This document shows positions 1 through 9,145 of a stretch of DNA of 64,000 nt, in pieces. The notes beneath the pieces are model-generated. The model worked only from the letters and a program-made list of their open reading frames with translations, had not been told where the DNA came from and made no database searches. Source of the stretch: Limnohabitans sp. WS1 (lineage in GTDB: Bacteria; Pseudomonadota; Gammaproteobacteria; Burkholderiales; Burkholderiaceae_C); the NCBI RefSeq assembly GCF_003063265.1, contig NZ_NERU01000013.1, positions 1 through 64,000 of the forward strand. Reading direction: 5' to 3'. How positions within the stretch are numbered: the first letter of the stretch is position 1; the number at the start of each line of letters is the position of its first letter. The translations under genes were made by a program, and so were the position numbers.

Positions 1-117
1 ATTGATCTACCGTCGCCCAATCAGCCTCGTAGTCCCTGAACCACAGTCACTGACCGAGAAGACAAAAGAAACAGAGAAAGCTGAAAAACAACCGGTACCT
101 ATTGACAGGTCAATCCA

Positions 118-327
118 TACCAGGAGCGACGCCCCCATCGCGATCAAGCCTCGCAGACCCCAAGAATCGCCCCGAGGGCGGGGCTACTACAAAATCCAGG
201 ACCTTCCCTTGTAGGAGCGACGCCCCCGTCGCGATCAAGCCTCGCAAACCACCAAGCATCACCCCGAGGGCGGGGATCCCACAAAATCCAGGGCATCTCC
301 CCCGTAGGAGCGACGCCCCCGTCGCGA
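118..327. repeat. REP-like palindromic repeats, left window edge
   Basis: The stretch holds alternating copies of two related palindromes. One reads GTAGGAGCGACGCCC then CGTCGCGAT. The other is its counterpart with CCCCGAGGGCGGGG arms, inverted. Both share the frame GTAGGAGC...GCGAT with different self-complementary centres. The first 110 bases of the window are unassigned: a frame is open there but it runs on into the repeats, so I call no gene in bases 1-375. Confidence 0.85.
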
Positions 328-375
328 TGGCCCACATTTGCAGACGACAATGCTTGATTTGCTGATTTCTTGAAC

Positions 376-714
376 ATGACCACCTTGCCCGCCTGCCCCC
401 AATGCCACGATGAATACACCTACGAAGATGGCAATTTGTTGATCTGCCCCAGCTGCGGGCACGAATGGAGCCCCGCCGAAGCGGCTGCCACTGAGGTGGC
501 CAAAGTCTGGAAAGACGCCCACGGCAACGTGCTGCAAGACGGCGACAGCGTCACCCTGGTCAAGGACCTCAAGATCAAAGGCTCGTCTTCGGTGGTCAAA
601 GTCGGCACCAAGGTCAAGAACATCCGCCTCATCGAGGGCGACCACGACATTGACTGCAAAATCGAAGGTTTTGGCCCCATGCAGCTGAAAACCGAATTCG
701 TCAAAAAAGCCTGA
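376..714 (+). CDS. yjdM: YjdM/PhnA family zinc-ribbon protein
   Basis: A 112-residue protein of the PhnA/YjdM family. The N-terminal zinc ribbon has two Cys pairs, CPQC near residue 7 and CPSC near residue 26. The C-terminal PhnA domain has the typical run of charged short strands, including [15 protein letters not shown] and an ending close to LKTEFVKK. Length matches the family. E. coli PhnA was once tied to phosphonate use, but the true role of the family is unclear. I prefer the ATG at 376 to an in-frame TTG two codons earlier. The next gene starts 6 bp downstream, so the two are probably co-transcribed. Confidence 0.88.
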   Translation: MTTLPACPQCHDEYTYEDGNLLICPSCGHEWSPAEAAATEVAKVWKDAHGNVLQDGDSVTLVKDLKIKGSSSVVKVGTKVKNIRLIEGDHDIDCKIEGFGPMQLKTEFVKKA

Positions 715-720
715 GCCGGC

Positions 721-1062
721 ATGAGCAACGACAACCAGCTTTACCTGCCCGAGAGCTTCACGGCGCTGTATGTGCCACCCGGCAAAATCAAACCCAGCAT
801 CGGCCACCGTGAGATGGCCGAGCGCTACGAGCTGTGCGAAGACCTCGCCAACTTGCTGACCGAAAAGGCGGCCAACATGCAGTTCACGCTGGGCATTACC
901 GAAGAACTGGTGCTGACGCAATGCGAGCTGGGCCTGCTGGCCGAGCCTGCCGTGGTCTCGCCCGCCGAAGCCCGTTGGGTGGTGTGCCGCTTGGCCGAGC
1001 TGCTCAATTGGCCGATGCACCAACTGTTGCAAGCCCCCTTGCCCGGCGCACCTGTCACCTGA
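721..1062 (+). CDS. small uncharacterised protein downstream of yjdM
   Basis: A 113-residue soluble protein with no signal peptide or membrane segment and a mostly helical, acidic composition. I do not recognise a catalytic motif. The start at 721 is 6 bp after the yjdM stop, and the frame shows the same strong GC third-position bias as its neighbours, which supports a real gene. MATE begins 38 bp downstream in the same direction, so a yjdM-unknown-MATE transcript is plausible. Function is unknown. Confidence 0.7.
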   Translation: MSNDNQLYLPESFTALYVPPGKIKPSIGHREMAERYELCEDLANLLTEKAANMQFTLGITEELVLTQCELGLLAEPAVVSPAEARWVVCRLAELLNWPMHQLLQAPLPGAPVT

Positions 1063-1100
1063 GTCACTGCATCTGACGGGCAAACTGGGAAGATGCGTCC

Positions 1101-2453
1101 ATGAACGCTCCCCACAACGACTTGCAGCGCCTGCTCAGCGCTCCAATCTTGCCCACCTTGCTCAAGCTGGCCGCGCCCAATGTGCTGGCGATGGTCATGA
1201 CCGTGCTGGTGGGCATTGCCGAAACCTACTATGTGGGGCGCTTGGGCACTGCGCCTTTGGCGGCCATGGCGCTGGTGTTTCCGTTTGCCATGCTCACGCA
1301 AATGATGTCGGCTGGAGCCATGGGCGGCGGGGTATCGGCCGCCATCAGCCGCGCCCTGGGTGCCTCCGATGTGGACCGAGCCCAAACCCTGCTGCAACAT
1401 GCCTTGGTGATTGGCTTGGCAGCAGGCCTGATTTACAGCGGTATTTTTTTGCTCTGGGGCCCCGATTTTTACGCCCTGCTGGGCGGACAAGGTGCTGTGC
1501 TGGAGGAAGCGGTGCTCTACGGCCAAGTGCTTTTTTCAGGGGCCGTGTGGGTCTGGCTGCTCAACACCCTGGCCTCGATTTTGCGAGGCACGGGCAATAT
1601 GCGGGCACCGTCCATGACGCTGGTGGCCACGGCGGTTTTGCAAATCGCGCTGGGCGGAGTACTGTCACTGGGGGCCGGCCCCATACCTGCCATGGGCATG
1701 GTGGGCGTCGCTCTGGGACACATCGTGGCCACCCTGGCGGGGGTGGTGGTGTTTCTGTGGTATTTGCTCAGCGGACAAGGCCGATTGCGATTGCCTTTGC
1801 AAAGCTTCACCCTGCACAAAAGCCTGTTTGCCGACATTTTGAAAGTGGGGGCCGTGGCCTGCTTGTCACCCGTGCAATCGGTGCTGGCCATCTTGATTTT
1901 TACGGGCATGTTGGCCCAACTGGGCACACCCGCGCTGGCTGGGTATGGCATTGGTCAAAGGCTTGAGTTTTTGTTGATCCCGATCGCCTTTGGCATCGGC
2001 GTGGCTTCGGTGCCCATGGTCGGCTTGGCCATGGGGGCAGGCCAAGTGGCCAGAGCGCGGCGCGTGGCCTGGGTCGCCGGTGGCGTATCGGCCTTCAACT
2101 TGGCCCTGATTGGCGCGGTGGTCACCCTGGCACCCGATCTGTGGGCGCGTTTGTTCACGCAAGATGAAACCGTGTTGCATTTCGCCCGCCAATACTTGGT
2201 GACGGCAGGACCGGCCTTTCCCTTCTTTGGCCTGGGACTGACTTTGTACTTTGCATCCCAAGGCGCAGGCCAAGTGATCGGGCCCGTGCTGGCCGGAACC
2301 GTGCGCTTGGTGCTGGTGGCCGGGGCCGGTTATGGGTTGACGCAACACCAAGGCACCGCGAACAGCTTTTATGCCTTGGTGGCCGTGACCATGGTGCTTT
2401 ATGGCGTGGTCACTGCGGTGGCCGTCAAAGTCACCCCGTGGGCTGGACGCTGA
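1101..2453 (+). CDS. MATE family multidrug/cation antiporter
   Basis: A 450-residue inner-membrane protein of the MATE (NorM/DinF) family, which exports cationic drugs or metabolites in exchange for Na+ or H+. It shows about twelve hydrophobic segments in two six-helix halves. The first half begins with the typical LLKLAAPNVLAMVMTVLVG and a YYVGRLG loop. A glycine-rich stretch (SAGAMGGGVSAAISRALG) follows near residue 70. Length is normal for the family. The substrate cannot be read from sequence. Confidence 0.92.
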   Translation: MNAPHNDLQRLLSAPILPTLLKLAAPNVLAMVMTVLVGIAETYYVGRLGTAPLAAMALVFPFAMLTQMMSAGAMGGGVSAAISRALGASDVDRAQTLLQHALVIGLAAGLIYSGIFLLWGPDFYALLGGQGAVLEEAVLYGQVLFSGAVWVWLLNTLASILRGTGNMRAPSMTLVATAVLQIALGGVLSLGAGPIPAMGMVGVALGHIVATLAGVVVFLWYLLSGQGRLRLPLQSFTLHKSLFADILKVGAVACLSPVQSVLAILIFTGMLAQLGTPALAGYGIGQRLEFLLIPIAFGIGVASVPMVGLAMGAGQVARARRVAWVAGGVSAFNLALIGAVVTLAPDLWARLFTQDETVLHFARQYLVTAGPAFPFFGLGLTLYFASQGAGQVIGPVLAGTVRLVLVAGAGYGLTQHQGTANSFYALVAVTMVLYGVVTAVAVKVTPWAGR

Positions 2454-2547
2454 AGAAAGCCGGTCCACATCGGGTCAGGCCGCTTACAAAATAAAGCGCC
2501 TTTTCTGCTGTGAAGTGGACATCCTCTTTGCGATGGGCCTTGCAGAC

Positions 2548-2582
2548 CAACCCCCATCGCCCCGAGGGTGGGGCTCCTACAA
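2548..2582. repeat. single REP-like palindrome
   Basis: One copy of the CCCCGAGGGTGGGGCTCCTAC unit with the usual CCCCCATCG lead, placed between the convergent MATE and amidohydrolase genes. Nothing else is visible in this 160-bp gap. Confidence 0.75.
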
Positions 2583-2612
2583 CGGCCATGCCATTCACCC
2601 CGTTGACGGCGG

Positions 2613-3485
2613 TCACACCGCTTTGTCCAGGCCCAACAAACGGATCGCATTGCCCTTCAAAATGCCGGGCATCACCTCGGGTTTGAAACCTGCCACCTCA
2701 AAGTCTTTCATCCAGCGCTCGGGGGTGATCAGCGGGTAGTCGCTGCCAAACAAAATGCGGTCTTTGAGCAAGGTGTTGGCGTATTGCACCAATTGTTTGG
2801 GAAAGTACTTGGGGCTCCAGCCCGACAGGTCAATCCACACATTGGGCTTGTGGGTGGCCACGCTCAGGGCCTCGTCTTGCCAAGGAAAACTCGGGTGCGC
2901 CATGACGATCTGCATGTCGGGCCAGTCAATGGCCACATCGTCCAGGTGCATGGGGTTGCTGTAGGCCAGGCGCAGACCGCCACCGCAACGCATGCCCGAG
3001 CCAATGCCACTGTGTCCGGTATGGAAAATCGCGGGCAATTTGTATTCGTTGATCACGTCGTAAATGGGCCAAGCCATCTTGTCGTAGGGGTGGTAGCCCT
3101 GCACCGTGGGGTGGAACTTGAAGCCCTTGATGCCCTCTTCCTTGATCAGGCGCTCGGCCTCGCGTGCGCCCATCTTGCCCTTGTGTGGGTCGATGCTGGC
3201 AAAGGCAATCATCATGTCGCTGTTGTCGCGTGCTGCCTTGGCGATCTCTTCATTGGGAATGCGGCGGCGGCCCAGCTGCGATTCGCTGTCCACGGTGAAC
3301 ATGACCAAGCCGATCTTGCGCTCGCGGTAATAAGCCACGGTCTCTTCGATGGTCGGGCGGCGGTTGCTGCCAAAGAACTTGTCGGCCGCGCGGTCGTACT
3401 CTTCGCCGTAGTTGTCAAACGGATTCCAGCAGCTCACCTCGGCATGGGTGTGGATGTCGATGGCAATCAGGTCTTGGTGGTTCAT
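2613..3485 (-). CDS. amidohydrolase-2 family hydrolase/decarboxylase
   Basis: A 290-residue TIM-barrel metal-dependent hydrolase of the amidohydrolase-2 (ACMSD-like) family. Residues 7-12 carry the IDIHTHAE metal motif, HTGH lies in the middle, HPSFPW follows, and a late FGSDYP supplies the terminal Asp. Related enzymes decarboxylate or hydrolyse aromatic ring-cleavage products. I start at 3485 because GAAGGAG sits just before that ATG; a longer frame to 3503 lacks such a site. It lies back to back with the aromatic-acid cluster to its right, which suggests but does not prove a role in the same pathway. Confidence 0.85.
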   Translation of the reverse strand: MNHQDLIAIDIHTHAEVSCWNPFDNYGEEYDRAADKFFGSNRRPTIEETVAYYRERKIGLVMFTVDSESQLGRRRIPNEEIAKAARDNSDMMIAFASIDPHKGKMGAREAERLIKEEGIKGFKFHPTVQGYHPYDKMAWPIYDVINEYKLPAIFHTGHSGIGSGMRCGGGLRLAYSNPMHLDDVAIDWPDMQIVMAHPSFPWQDEALSVATHKPNVWIDLSGWSPKYFPKQLVQYANTLLKDRILFGSDYPLITPERWMKDFEVAGFKPEVMPGILKGNAIRLLGLDKAV

Positions 3486-3561
3486 GGGGCTCCTTCGCAG
3501 CAAATAGGGGTGAACAATAGCCGATCACGCGCAAGGCCAAGGTCACAAGCAAGACCACACC

Positions 3562-3740
3562 CTCCATCGCCCCGAGGGCGGGGCTCCTACAAAGTGCAAG
3601 GCAATGTCCCTGTGATGCGCGGCAATGTCCCTGTAGGAGCGACGCCCTCGTCGCGATAACCCTCGCAGACCACCCCCCATCGCCCCGAGGGCGGGGCTCC
3701 TACAAAAACACCATCCCCCGAGGGCGGGGCTCCCACAAAA
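3562..3740. repeat. REP-like palindrome cluster
   Basis: Four to five GTAGGAGC-type units in both orientations fill most of the 390-bp divergent gap between the amidohydrolase and the crotonase. The units alternate between the GCGACG and the CCCCG arm types. Confidence 0.85.
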
Positions 3741-3822
3741 AAGAAAGGTTCCCCCTGGAACAGGCCCTGTAAACCTAGGGAAAACACCAAGCACAAAAAT
3801 GCTGGTCACTGGTCACAATATG

Positions 3823-3837
3823 GTTATCAATAATAAC
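3823..3837. promoter_or_regulatory. candidate operator upstream of the aromatic-acid cluster
   Basis: GTTAT, five bases, ATAAC forms an AT-rich inverted repeat 40 bp upstream of the crotonase start, next to a doubled TGGTCAC. MarR-family proteins bind AT-rich palindromes of about this size, and a MarR gene closes this cluster. The link is inference. Confidence 0.35.
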
Positions 3838-3877
3838 TTTCTTGGCGTCTTGGCCAAGTCTGAAGAAAGGCCTTGCC

Positions 3878-4687
3878 ATGACCGACATCCATCACCCCAT
3901 CCTCGAACGCGCAGCCGCCAACGGCGTGGCTTTGGACATGCAAGGGGCCGTCGCGGTGGTGCGCCTTTGCCGTCCGGCCAAGCGCAATGCACTGAATGAC
4001 GCCCTGATTGAAGCGCTGCGCGATGTGTTTCAGAACCTGCCGCCTGAAGCGGGTGCCGCCGTGATCCATGGCGAAGGCGACCACTTTTGTGCAGGACTCG
4101 ATTTGTCTGAATTGAAAGAGCGCGATGCCGGTGAAGGCATTCACCACTCGCGCAGCTGGCATGTGGCCTTGAACGCGGTCGAGCAAGGCCGTGTGCCTGT
4201 GGTGGCCGCTTTGCATGGCGCGGTGGTGGGCGGAGGCCTGGAGCTGGCCAGCGCCAGCCACATTCGCGTGGCCGATGAAAGCACTTTTTACGCGCTGCCC
4301 GAAGGCACACGCGGCATTTTTGTGGGCGGCGGTGGCTCGGTGCGTGTGCCCAAGCTGATTGGCGCAGCCCGCATGACCGACATGATGCTCACGGGCCGCG
4401 TGTACAACGCTCAAGACGGCGAGCGCGTGGGCCTGGCGCAGTACCTGGTGCCCACCGGCACGGCCTTGACCAAGGCCATCGAGCTGGCCTCCCGCATCGC
4501 CACCAACGCCCCCCTGACCAACTTTGCTTTGACACACGCCCTGCCCCGCATTGCCGAGCAGCCGGCCGACCACGGCTTGTTCACCGAAGCGCTGATGGCC
4601 TCGATTGCCCAATCCGCCCCTGAAGCCAAAGCCCGCGTGCGTGCCTTCCTGGAAGGCAAGGCCGCCAAAGTACAGAAGGCGGGTTGA
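3878..4687 (+). CDS. crotonase / enoyl-CoA hydratase family protein
   Basis: A 269-residue crotonase-fold enzyme. The RPAKRNAL strand lies at residues 32-39, the FCAGLDL oxyanion-hole segment near 70-76 and GGGLELA near 118-124. It probably hydrates the enoyl-CoA made by the downstream ligase. It does not closely resemble the classic hydroxycinnamoyl-CoA hydratase-lyase, so simple hydration followed by SDR and thiolase is more likely than direct aldehyde release. The ATG at 3878, preceded by GAAAGG, is preferred to an upstream in-frame TTG. First gene of a same-strand run reaching 13.7 kb. Confidence 0.88.
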   Translation: MTDIHHPILERAAANGVALDMQGAVAVVRLCRPAKRNALNDALIEALRDVFQNLPPEAGAAVIHGEGDHFCAGLDLSELKERDAGEGIHHSRSWHVALNAVEQGRVPVVAALHGAVVGGGLELASASHIRVADESTFYALPEGTRGIFVGGGGSVRVPKLIGAARMTDMMLTGRVYNAQDGERVGLAQYLVPTGTALTKAIELASRIATNAPLTNFALTHALPRIAEQPADHGLFTEALMASIAQSAPEAKARVRAFLEGKAAKVQKAG

Positions 4688-4822
4688 CCGTTGGGCGTTG
4701 ACCGTTGGGCGTTTTGGGTTGAGCGTTGAGCGATGCTCAAACACCTTGAACCCACGCTCAATGCCAAACCCCGAACGCAAAACCCAACACGCCCAAGGCA
4801 CAACGCCCATCGCCCAAGGCCA
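4684..4822. repeat. GTTGGGCG-rich inverted repeat before the CoA ligase
   Basis: TTGACCGTTGGGCG occurs twice in tandem at the left. The stretch near 4709-4722 reappears, inverted with one mismatch, near 4781-4794. The 149-bp gap could fold into a long imperfect hairpin between two genes of one operon. It is unrelated to the REP units. Confidence 0.5.
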
Positions 4823-4836
4823 TCACCGGAGACCCC

Positions 4837-6690
4837 ATGAACGCCCCCCAATTTCGTCCACTCAAATTCGGCGTGACGCGTGTCAGTTTGCGCGATGGCG
4901 TGCCCGGCACGCATTACCTCAAGGCTGACCAAGACCTGCAGGCTTTTCCGGATCGCCTGACCGACCGCCTGCAGCACTGGGCGCAAGTCAAGCCCGAGCA
5001 CAGCTTCATGGCCCGCCGCATCCCGCAAGCCGATGGCACTTTGGGCGACTGGAAGCACATCAGTTACGCGCAGGCCTGGCACTCGGCACGCTGCATTGCG
5101 CAGGGCCTGATCGACCGCGGTCTGAACGCCGAACGCCCCGTCGTCATCCTGAGCGAAAACAGCCTCGAGCACGCTTTGCTGGCCTTGGGTTGCCTGGTGG
5201 CGGGCGTGCCTTATGTGCCCACCTCACCGCCCTACTCGCTGGTCAGTGTGGACTACGACAAGCTCAAGCATGTGCTGCGCACCGTCACGCCCGGCCTGGT
5301 GTTTGCCTCGGACGCCCGCTATGCCAAAGCCATTGCCGCCACCGTGGGTGAAGACATGGAGGTCGTGATGGTCAAAGGCGAGGTGCATGGCCGCACGGTC
5401 ACGGCTTTTGACAGCCTGTGCGCCACCGCCCCCACACCGGCCGTGGACGCCGCCATGGCCGCCACCGGCCCCGACACCATTGCCAAGTTCTTGTTCACCA
5501 GCGGCTCCACCAAGCTGCCCAAAGCCGTCATCAACACCAACCGCCTGTGGTGCGCCAACCAGCAACAAATGGCGCAGTCCATGCCCGTGCTGGCCGAGCA
5601 AGAACTGGTGCTGGTGGACTGGTTGCCCTGGAACCACACCTTTGGCGGCAACCACAACTTTGGCATGACGGTGTTCCACGGCGGCACGCTCTACATCGAC
5701 GACGGCAAGCCCACCCCGGCCTTGATGCACGAGACCTTGCGCAACCTGCGCGACATCGCGCCCACCGTGTACTTCAACGTGCCCACCGGCTTTGAAGCCA
5801 TTGCCCACGCCATGCAAACCGACGACCAGCTGCGCAAAACGCTGCTGTCACGCGTGCAGATGTTCTTTTACGCCGGCGCTGCTTTGGCCCAGCCCATTTG
5901 GGACAGCCTGTATGCCAGCCAAGAGCGTGAAGTGGGCGAGCGCATCGTCATGGGCACAGGTCTGGGCATGACCGAGTCCGGCCCCTTTGGCATCTTTGTG
6001 ACCAACCCCTTTGTGCAAGCGGGCGACTTGGGTGTGCCCACACCAGGGCTGGAGCTGAAGCTGGTCGACACCGATGGCAAAACCGAGGTGCGCTACCGAG
6101 GCCCCAACATCACACCCGGCTACTGGCGCAACCCCGAAGAAACCGCCGGTGCGTTTGACGAAGAAGGCTTTTTCAAGACCGGCGACGCGGTCAAGTGGAT
6201 CGACGAGACCGATGTGCACCTGGGCCTGAAATTTGACGGTCGGATTGCCGAAGACTTCAAGCTGGCCACCGGCACCTTTGTGAGCGTGGGGCCGCTGCGG
6301 GCCAAAATCATCGCAGCGGGAGCCCCCTACATTCAGGACGCAGTGTTGACGGGCATCAACCTGAAAGAAGTCGGTGCCATGATTTTTCCGACACCGGCGG
6401 TGCGTGCTTTGAGCGGTTTGCCTGCCGACGTGCCTTTGTCTGAAGTTTTGGCCTCGGCCCCGGTGCTGGCCAAGTTCCAGGACATCGTCAACACGCTGGC
6501 CCAATCGGCAACTGGCAGCGCCAACCGCATTGCCCGCCTGTGCCTGCTGAGCGAGCCGCCCACCATTGACAAGGGCGAAATCACCGACAAGGGCTCGATC
6601 AACCAGCGCTCGGTGCTCACCCACCGCGCCGACACCGTGGCGGCCTTGCATGCCGACACGCTGCACTACATCGTCAAACCCCAAATTTGA
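4837..6690 (+). CDS. fcs: feruloyl-CoA synthase-like acyl-CoA ligase
   Basis: A 617-residue member of the ANL adenylating family, in the feruloyl-CoA synthase branch. It should activate a hydroxycinnamate-type acid with ATP and CoA. The AMP-binding P-loop motif FTSGSTKLPKAV is near residue 219, GTGLGMTESG near 370 and the TGD hinge motif (FFKTGDAV) near 448. The C-terminal end DKGEITDKGSINQR carries a conserved lysine region typical of this branch. GGAG precedes the ATG. Together with crotonase, dehydrogenase, thiolase and thioesterase it defines a CoA-dependent aromatic side-chain pathway. The exact substrate is not proven. Confidence 0.88.
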   Translation: MNAPQFRPLKFGVTRVSLRDGVPGTHYLKADQDLQAFPDRLTDRLQHWAQVKPEHSFMARRIPQADGTLGDWKHISYAQAWHSARCIAQGLIDRGLNAERPVVILSENSLEHALLALGCLVAGVPYVPTSPPYSLVSVDYDKLKHVLRTVTPGLVFASDARYAKAIAATVGEDMEVVMVKGEVHGRTVTAFDSLCATAPTPAVDAAMAATGPDTIAKFLFTSGSTKLPKAVINTNRLWCANQQQMAQSMPVLAEQELVLVDWLPWNHTFGGNHNFGMTVFHGGTLYIDDGKPTPALMHETLRNLRDIAPTVYFNVPTGFEAIAHAMQTDDQLRKTLLSRVQMFFYAGAALAQPIWDSLYASQEREVGERIVMGTGLGMTESGPFGIFVTNPFVQAGDLGVPTPGLELKLVDTDGKTEVRYRGPNITPGYWRNPEETAGAFDEEGFFKTGDAVKWIDETDVHLGLKFDGRIAEDFKLATGTFVSVGPLRAKIIAAGAPYIQDAVLTGINLKEVGAMIFPTPAVRALSGLPADVPLSEVLASAPVLAKFQDIVNTLAQSATGSANRIARLCLLSEPPTIDKGEITDKGSINQRSVLTHRADTVAALHADTLHYIVKPQI

Positions 6691-6693
6691 CCT

Positions 6694-6768
6694 GTAGGTC
6701 GGCGGCTTCAGCCCCGACATGAAGCTGTCCAAAACCAGCCATGTCGGACCTGAAGGTGCCGACCTACG
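6694..6768. repeat. second palindromic repeat family (GTAGGTCGG type)
   Basis: A GTAGGTCGGCGGCTTCAGCC unit followed by CCGACATG, facing an inverted relative about 25 bp away. This family differs from the GTAGGAGC repeats and also occurs at 8077-8331 and near 21188. Confidence 0.75.
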
Positions 6769-6816
6769 GAACAGCCCCCAAATCGGATTTAAAGATTCGA
6801 ATCACAAGGAAAAAAC

Positions 6817-8067
6817 ATGGCTTCCAAAGGATTTTTCAACGCGTTTGCCGATGTGTGGATGCAGGAAGGCGTGCGCACGCCCATGGTGGACTATTGCGGC
6901 GCACTGGGTCACATCTCGCCCACAGACCTCGGCATCAAAGCCGCCCGCGAAGCTTTGAAGCGCGCAGGCATCGCCCCCACCGAGATCGGCTCGGTCATCA
7001 CCGGCAACATGGCCCCTGGCGACTTTGACCAATTCTTCTTGCCCCGCCACATTGGTTTGTATGCCGGTGTGCCGCAAGAAGTGCCCGCCATCATGACCCA
7101 GCGCATTTGTGGCACCGGCTTTGAACTGTTCCGCCAAGCGGGCGAGCAGATCGAAGCGGGCGTGTGCGACGCTGCGCTGGTGGTCGGCACCGAAAGCATG
7201 ACGCGCAACCCGATTGCCGCCTTTGACCACCGCACCGGTTTCAAACTGGGTGCTCCCGTGGGCTTCAAAGACTACATGTGGGAAGCGCTGAAAGACCCGG
7301 CCGCAGGCATCAACATGATCCAAACGGCCGAAAACCTGGCCAAAAAGTACAACATCACCCGCGAAGAGGTCGACCAGTTCGCGTCTGACTCGTTTGCCAA
7401 GGCTGTGGCCGCGCAAGCCGCCGGTTTCCATGCCGGTGAAATCGTGTCTGTGGTCACTGAAAAGTTTGAACTCGAAGGCTACAAAGCCCGTGGCATCAAG
7501 CTGCAAGGCAAGGTCACCGAAGTGGCCACCGACACGCACCCCCGCATCTCGCCCCCCGAAGTGCTGGCCAAGCTCAAGTCTGTTTACGAAGGTGGCGTGC
7601 AAACCGGCGGCAACAGCTCGGCCCTGGTCGATGCCGCAGCGGCCTGTGTGGTGACGTCGGGTGCTTACGCCAAAGCGCAAGGCAAAATGCCGCTGGCCCG
7701 CGTGGTGGCGGCAGCTGCGGTGGGCGTGCCGCCCGAGATCATGGGCATTGGCCCAGCGCCAGCCATTCGCTTGCTGCTCGAGCGCACAAGCCTCAAGCTG
7801 TCAGACATCGGCCGCTTTGAGATCAACGAAGCGCAGGGTGCACAAACCCTGGCCGTGGCGAAAGAGCTGGGCCTGGATGTGTCCAAGCTCAACGTGAACG
7901 GCGGCGCGATTGCGCTCGGCCACCCCCTGGCCGCCACCGGCGTGCGCTTGACCATCACGCTGGCTCGCGAATTGAAACGCAGCGGTTTGCGCTACGGCAT
8001 CTCCAGTGCCTGCGTGGGCGGTGGGCAAGGCATTGCGCTGCTGATCGAAAACCCCGAAGGCGCATGA
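6817..8067 (+). CDS. thiolase (acetyl-CoA acyltransferase)
   Basis: A 416-residue thiolase. The nucleophilic cysteine is C98 in RICGTGFEL. The conserved NGGAIALGHPLAATG block lies near residue 362, and the second active cysteine is in CVGGGQG near the C-terminus. It would cleave the 3-oxoacyl-CoA formed by the SDR enzyme, releasing acetyl-CoA and an aromatic acyl-CoA. The N-terminus (MASKGFFNAFADVWMQEG) is slightly longer than in standard thiolases. Separated from the ligase by a palindromic repeat pair only. Confidence 0.92.
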   Translation: MASKGFFNAFADVWMQEGVRTPMVDYCGALGHISPTDLGIKAAREALKRAGIAPTEIGSVITGNMAPGDFDQFFLPRHIGLYAGVPQEVPAIMTQRICGTGFELFRQAGEQIEAGVCDAALVVGTESMTRNPIAAFDHRTGFKLGAPVGFKDYMWEALKDPAAGINMIQTAENLAKKYNITREEVDQFASDSFAKAVAAQAAGFHAGEIVSVVTEKFELEGYKARGIKLQGKVTEVATDTHPRISPPEVLAKLKSVYEGGVQTGGNSSALVDAAAACVVTSGAYAKAQGKMPLARVVAAAAVGVPPEIMGIGPAPAIRLLLERTSLKLSDIGRFEINEAQGAQTLAVAKELGLDVSKLNVNGGAIALGHPLAATGVRLTITLARELKRSGLRYGISSACVGGGQGIALLIENPEGA

Positions 8068-8076
8068 AATGAACGC

Positions 8077-8331
8077 GTAGGTCGGCGGCTTTAGCCCCGA
8101 CATGTTCGCGGTCTGCGGGCATTTGTCGGGGCTGAAGCCACCGACCTACAAAAATACAAAGTGCAAGAACCCGTAGGTCGGCACCTTCAGGTCCGACATG
8201 TTTGTGGTCTGCAAGCATTTGTCGGGGCTAAAGCCACCGACCTACCAAAATACAAAGTGCAAGAACCCGTAGGTCGGCGGCTTCAGCCCCGACATGTATC
8301 CGAAACGTCGGACCAGAAGGTCCGACCTACA
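8077..8331. repeat. GTAGGTCGG-type palindrome cluster
   Basis: Six units of the GTAGGTCGG family in alternating orientation fill the 280-bp gap between thiolase and SDR genes. Centres vary between GGCTTCAGCC, GGCTTTAGCC and ACCTTCAGGT, each still self-complementary. The spacer AAATACAAAGTGCAAGAACC is repeated between units. Confidence 0.85.
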
Positions 8332-8347
8332 ACAGAAAGGTCTCGAC

Positions 8348-9112
8348 ATGAACATCCAAGGACAAGCAGCACTGGTCACCGGCGGTGGCTCCGGTTTGGG
8401 CGAAGCCACTGCCCGCGAATTGGCCCGATTGGGCGCAAAAGTCGCCGTGCTCGATCTGAACATGGACAACGCCGAGCGCGTGGCAGCCGACATTGGCGGC
8501 CTTGCAGTGCACTGCAATGTGAGTGACCCAGACAGCATGCAGCATGCCATCGAGACCGCTGCCGCCGCCCACGGCCCGGCCCGCATCCTGATGCAAATCG
8601 CGGGCATTGGCACCGCCAAGCGCGTGGTGGGCAAAGACGGCAACGCCGCGCCTTTGGAAGAGTTCGCCAAGGTGATCAACGTCAACCTGATCGGCACCTA
8701 CAACGCCGCCCGTCTGTTTGCCGCCGCTTGCGCCAAGCTCGACCCCATGGATGACAACGCCCGTGGCGTGATGGTCTTCACCGCATCGGTCGCCGCCTTT
8801 GACGGCCAAGTGGGCCAGCAGGCCTACAGCGCCTCCAAGGCTGGCGTGGCCGGCATGACGCTGCCCATGGCGCGTGACCTGGCGCAACACGGCATCCGCG
8901 TGTGCACCATCGCCCCCGGCCTGTTCAAAACACCGCTGCTGGCCAGCTTGCCCGAGCCGGTGCAAGCTTCGCTGGCCGCCAGCATCCCCTTCCCGGCACG
9001 CCTGGGAAAGCCCAGCGAATTTGCCGAACTGGCCTGCCACATCGTCAGCAACGACCACCTGAACGGCGAAACCATTCGCTTGGACGGCGCCTTGCGCATG
9101 GCACCTCGCTGA
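8348..9112 (+). CDS. SDR family 3-hydroxyacyl-CoA dehydrogenase
   Basis: A 254-residue classical short-chain dehydrogenase. The TGGGSGLG nucleotide-binding loop is at residues 11-18. An Asp after the second strand (VLDLN) favours NAD+, and the catalytic YSASK puts Tyr at about 160 and Lys at 164. The sequence resembles HSD10-type 3-hydroxyacyl-CoA dehydrogenases, which suits oxidation of the hydrated aromatic acyl-CoA. I start at the ATG at 8348, which follows AGAAAGG; the open frame further left runs through repeats. Confidence 0.88.
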   Translation: MNIQGQAALVTGGGSGLGEATARELARLGAKVAVLDLNMDNAERVAADIGGLAVHCNVSDPDSMQHAIETAAAAHGPARILMQIAGIGTAKRVVGKDGNAAPLEEFAKVINVNLIGTYNAARLFAAACAKLDPMDDNARGVMVFTASVAAFDGQVGQQAYSASKAGVAGMTLPMARDLAQHGIRVCTIAPGLFKTPLLASLPEPVQASLAASIPFPARLGKPSEFAELACHIVSNDHLNGETIRLDGALRMAPR

Positions 9113-9145
9113 GGTGAGCTTCATCGTCCAACGAAGAAACAAGCC

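Noticed and set aside
2..214. 70-codon open frame at the left window edge
   Set aside because: It starts with TTG at base 2 and its second half is translated REP sequence. It could be the end of an upstream gene, but nothing supports that.
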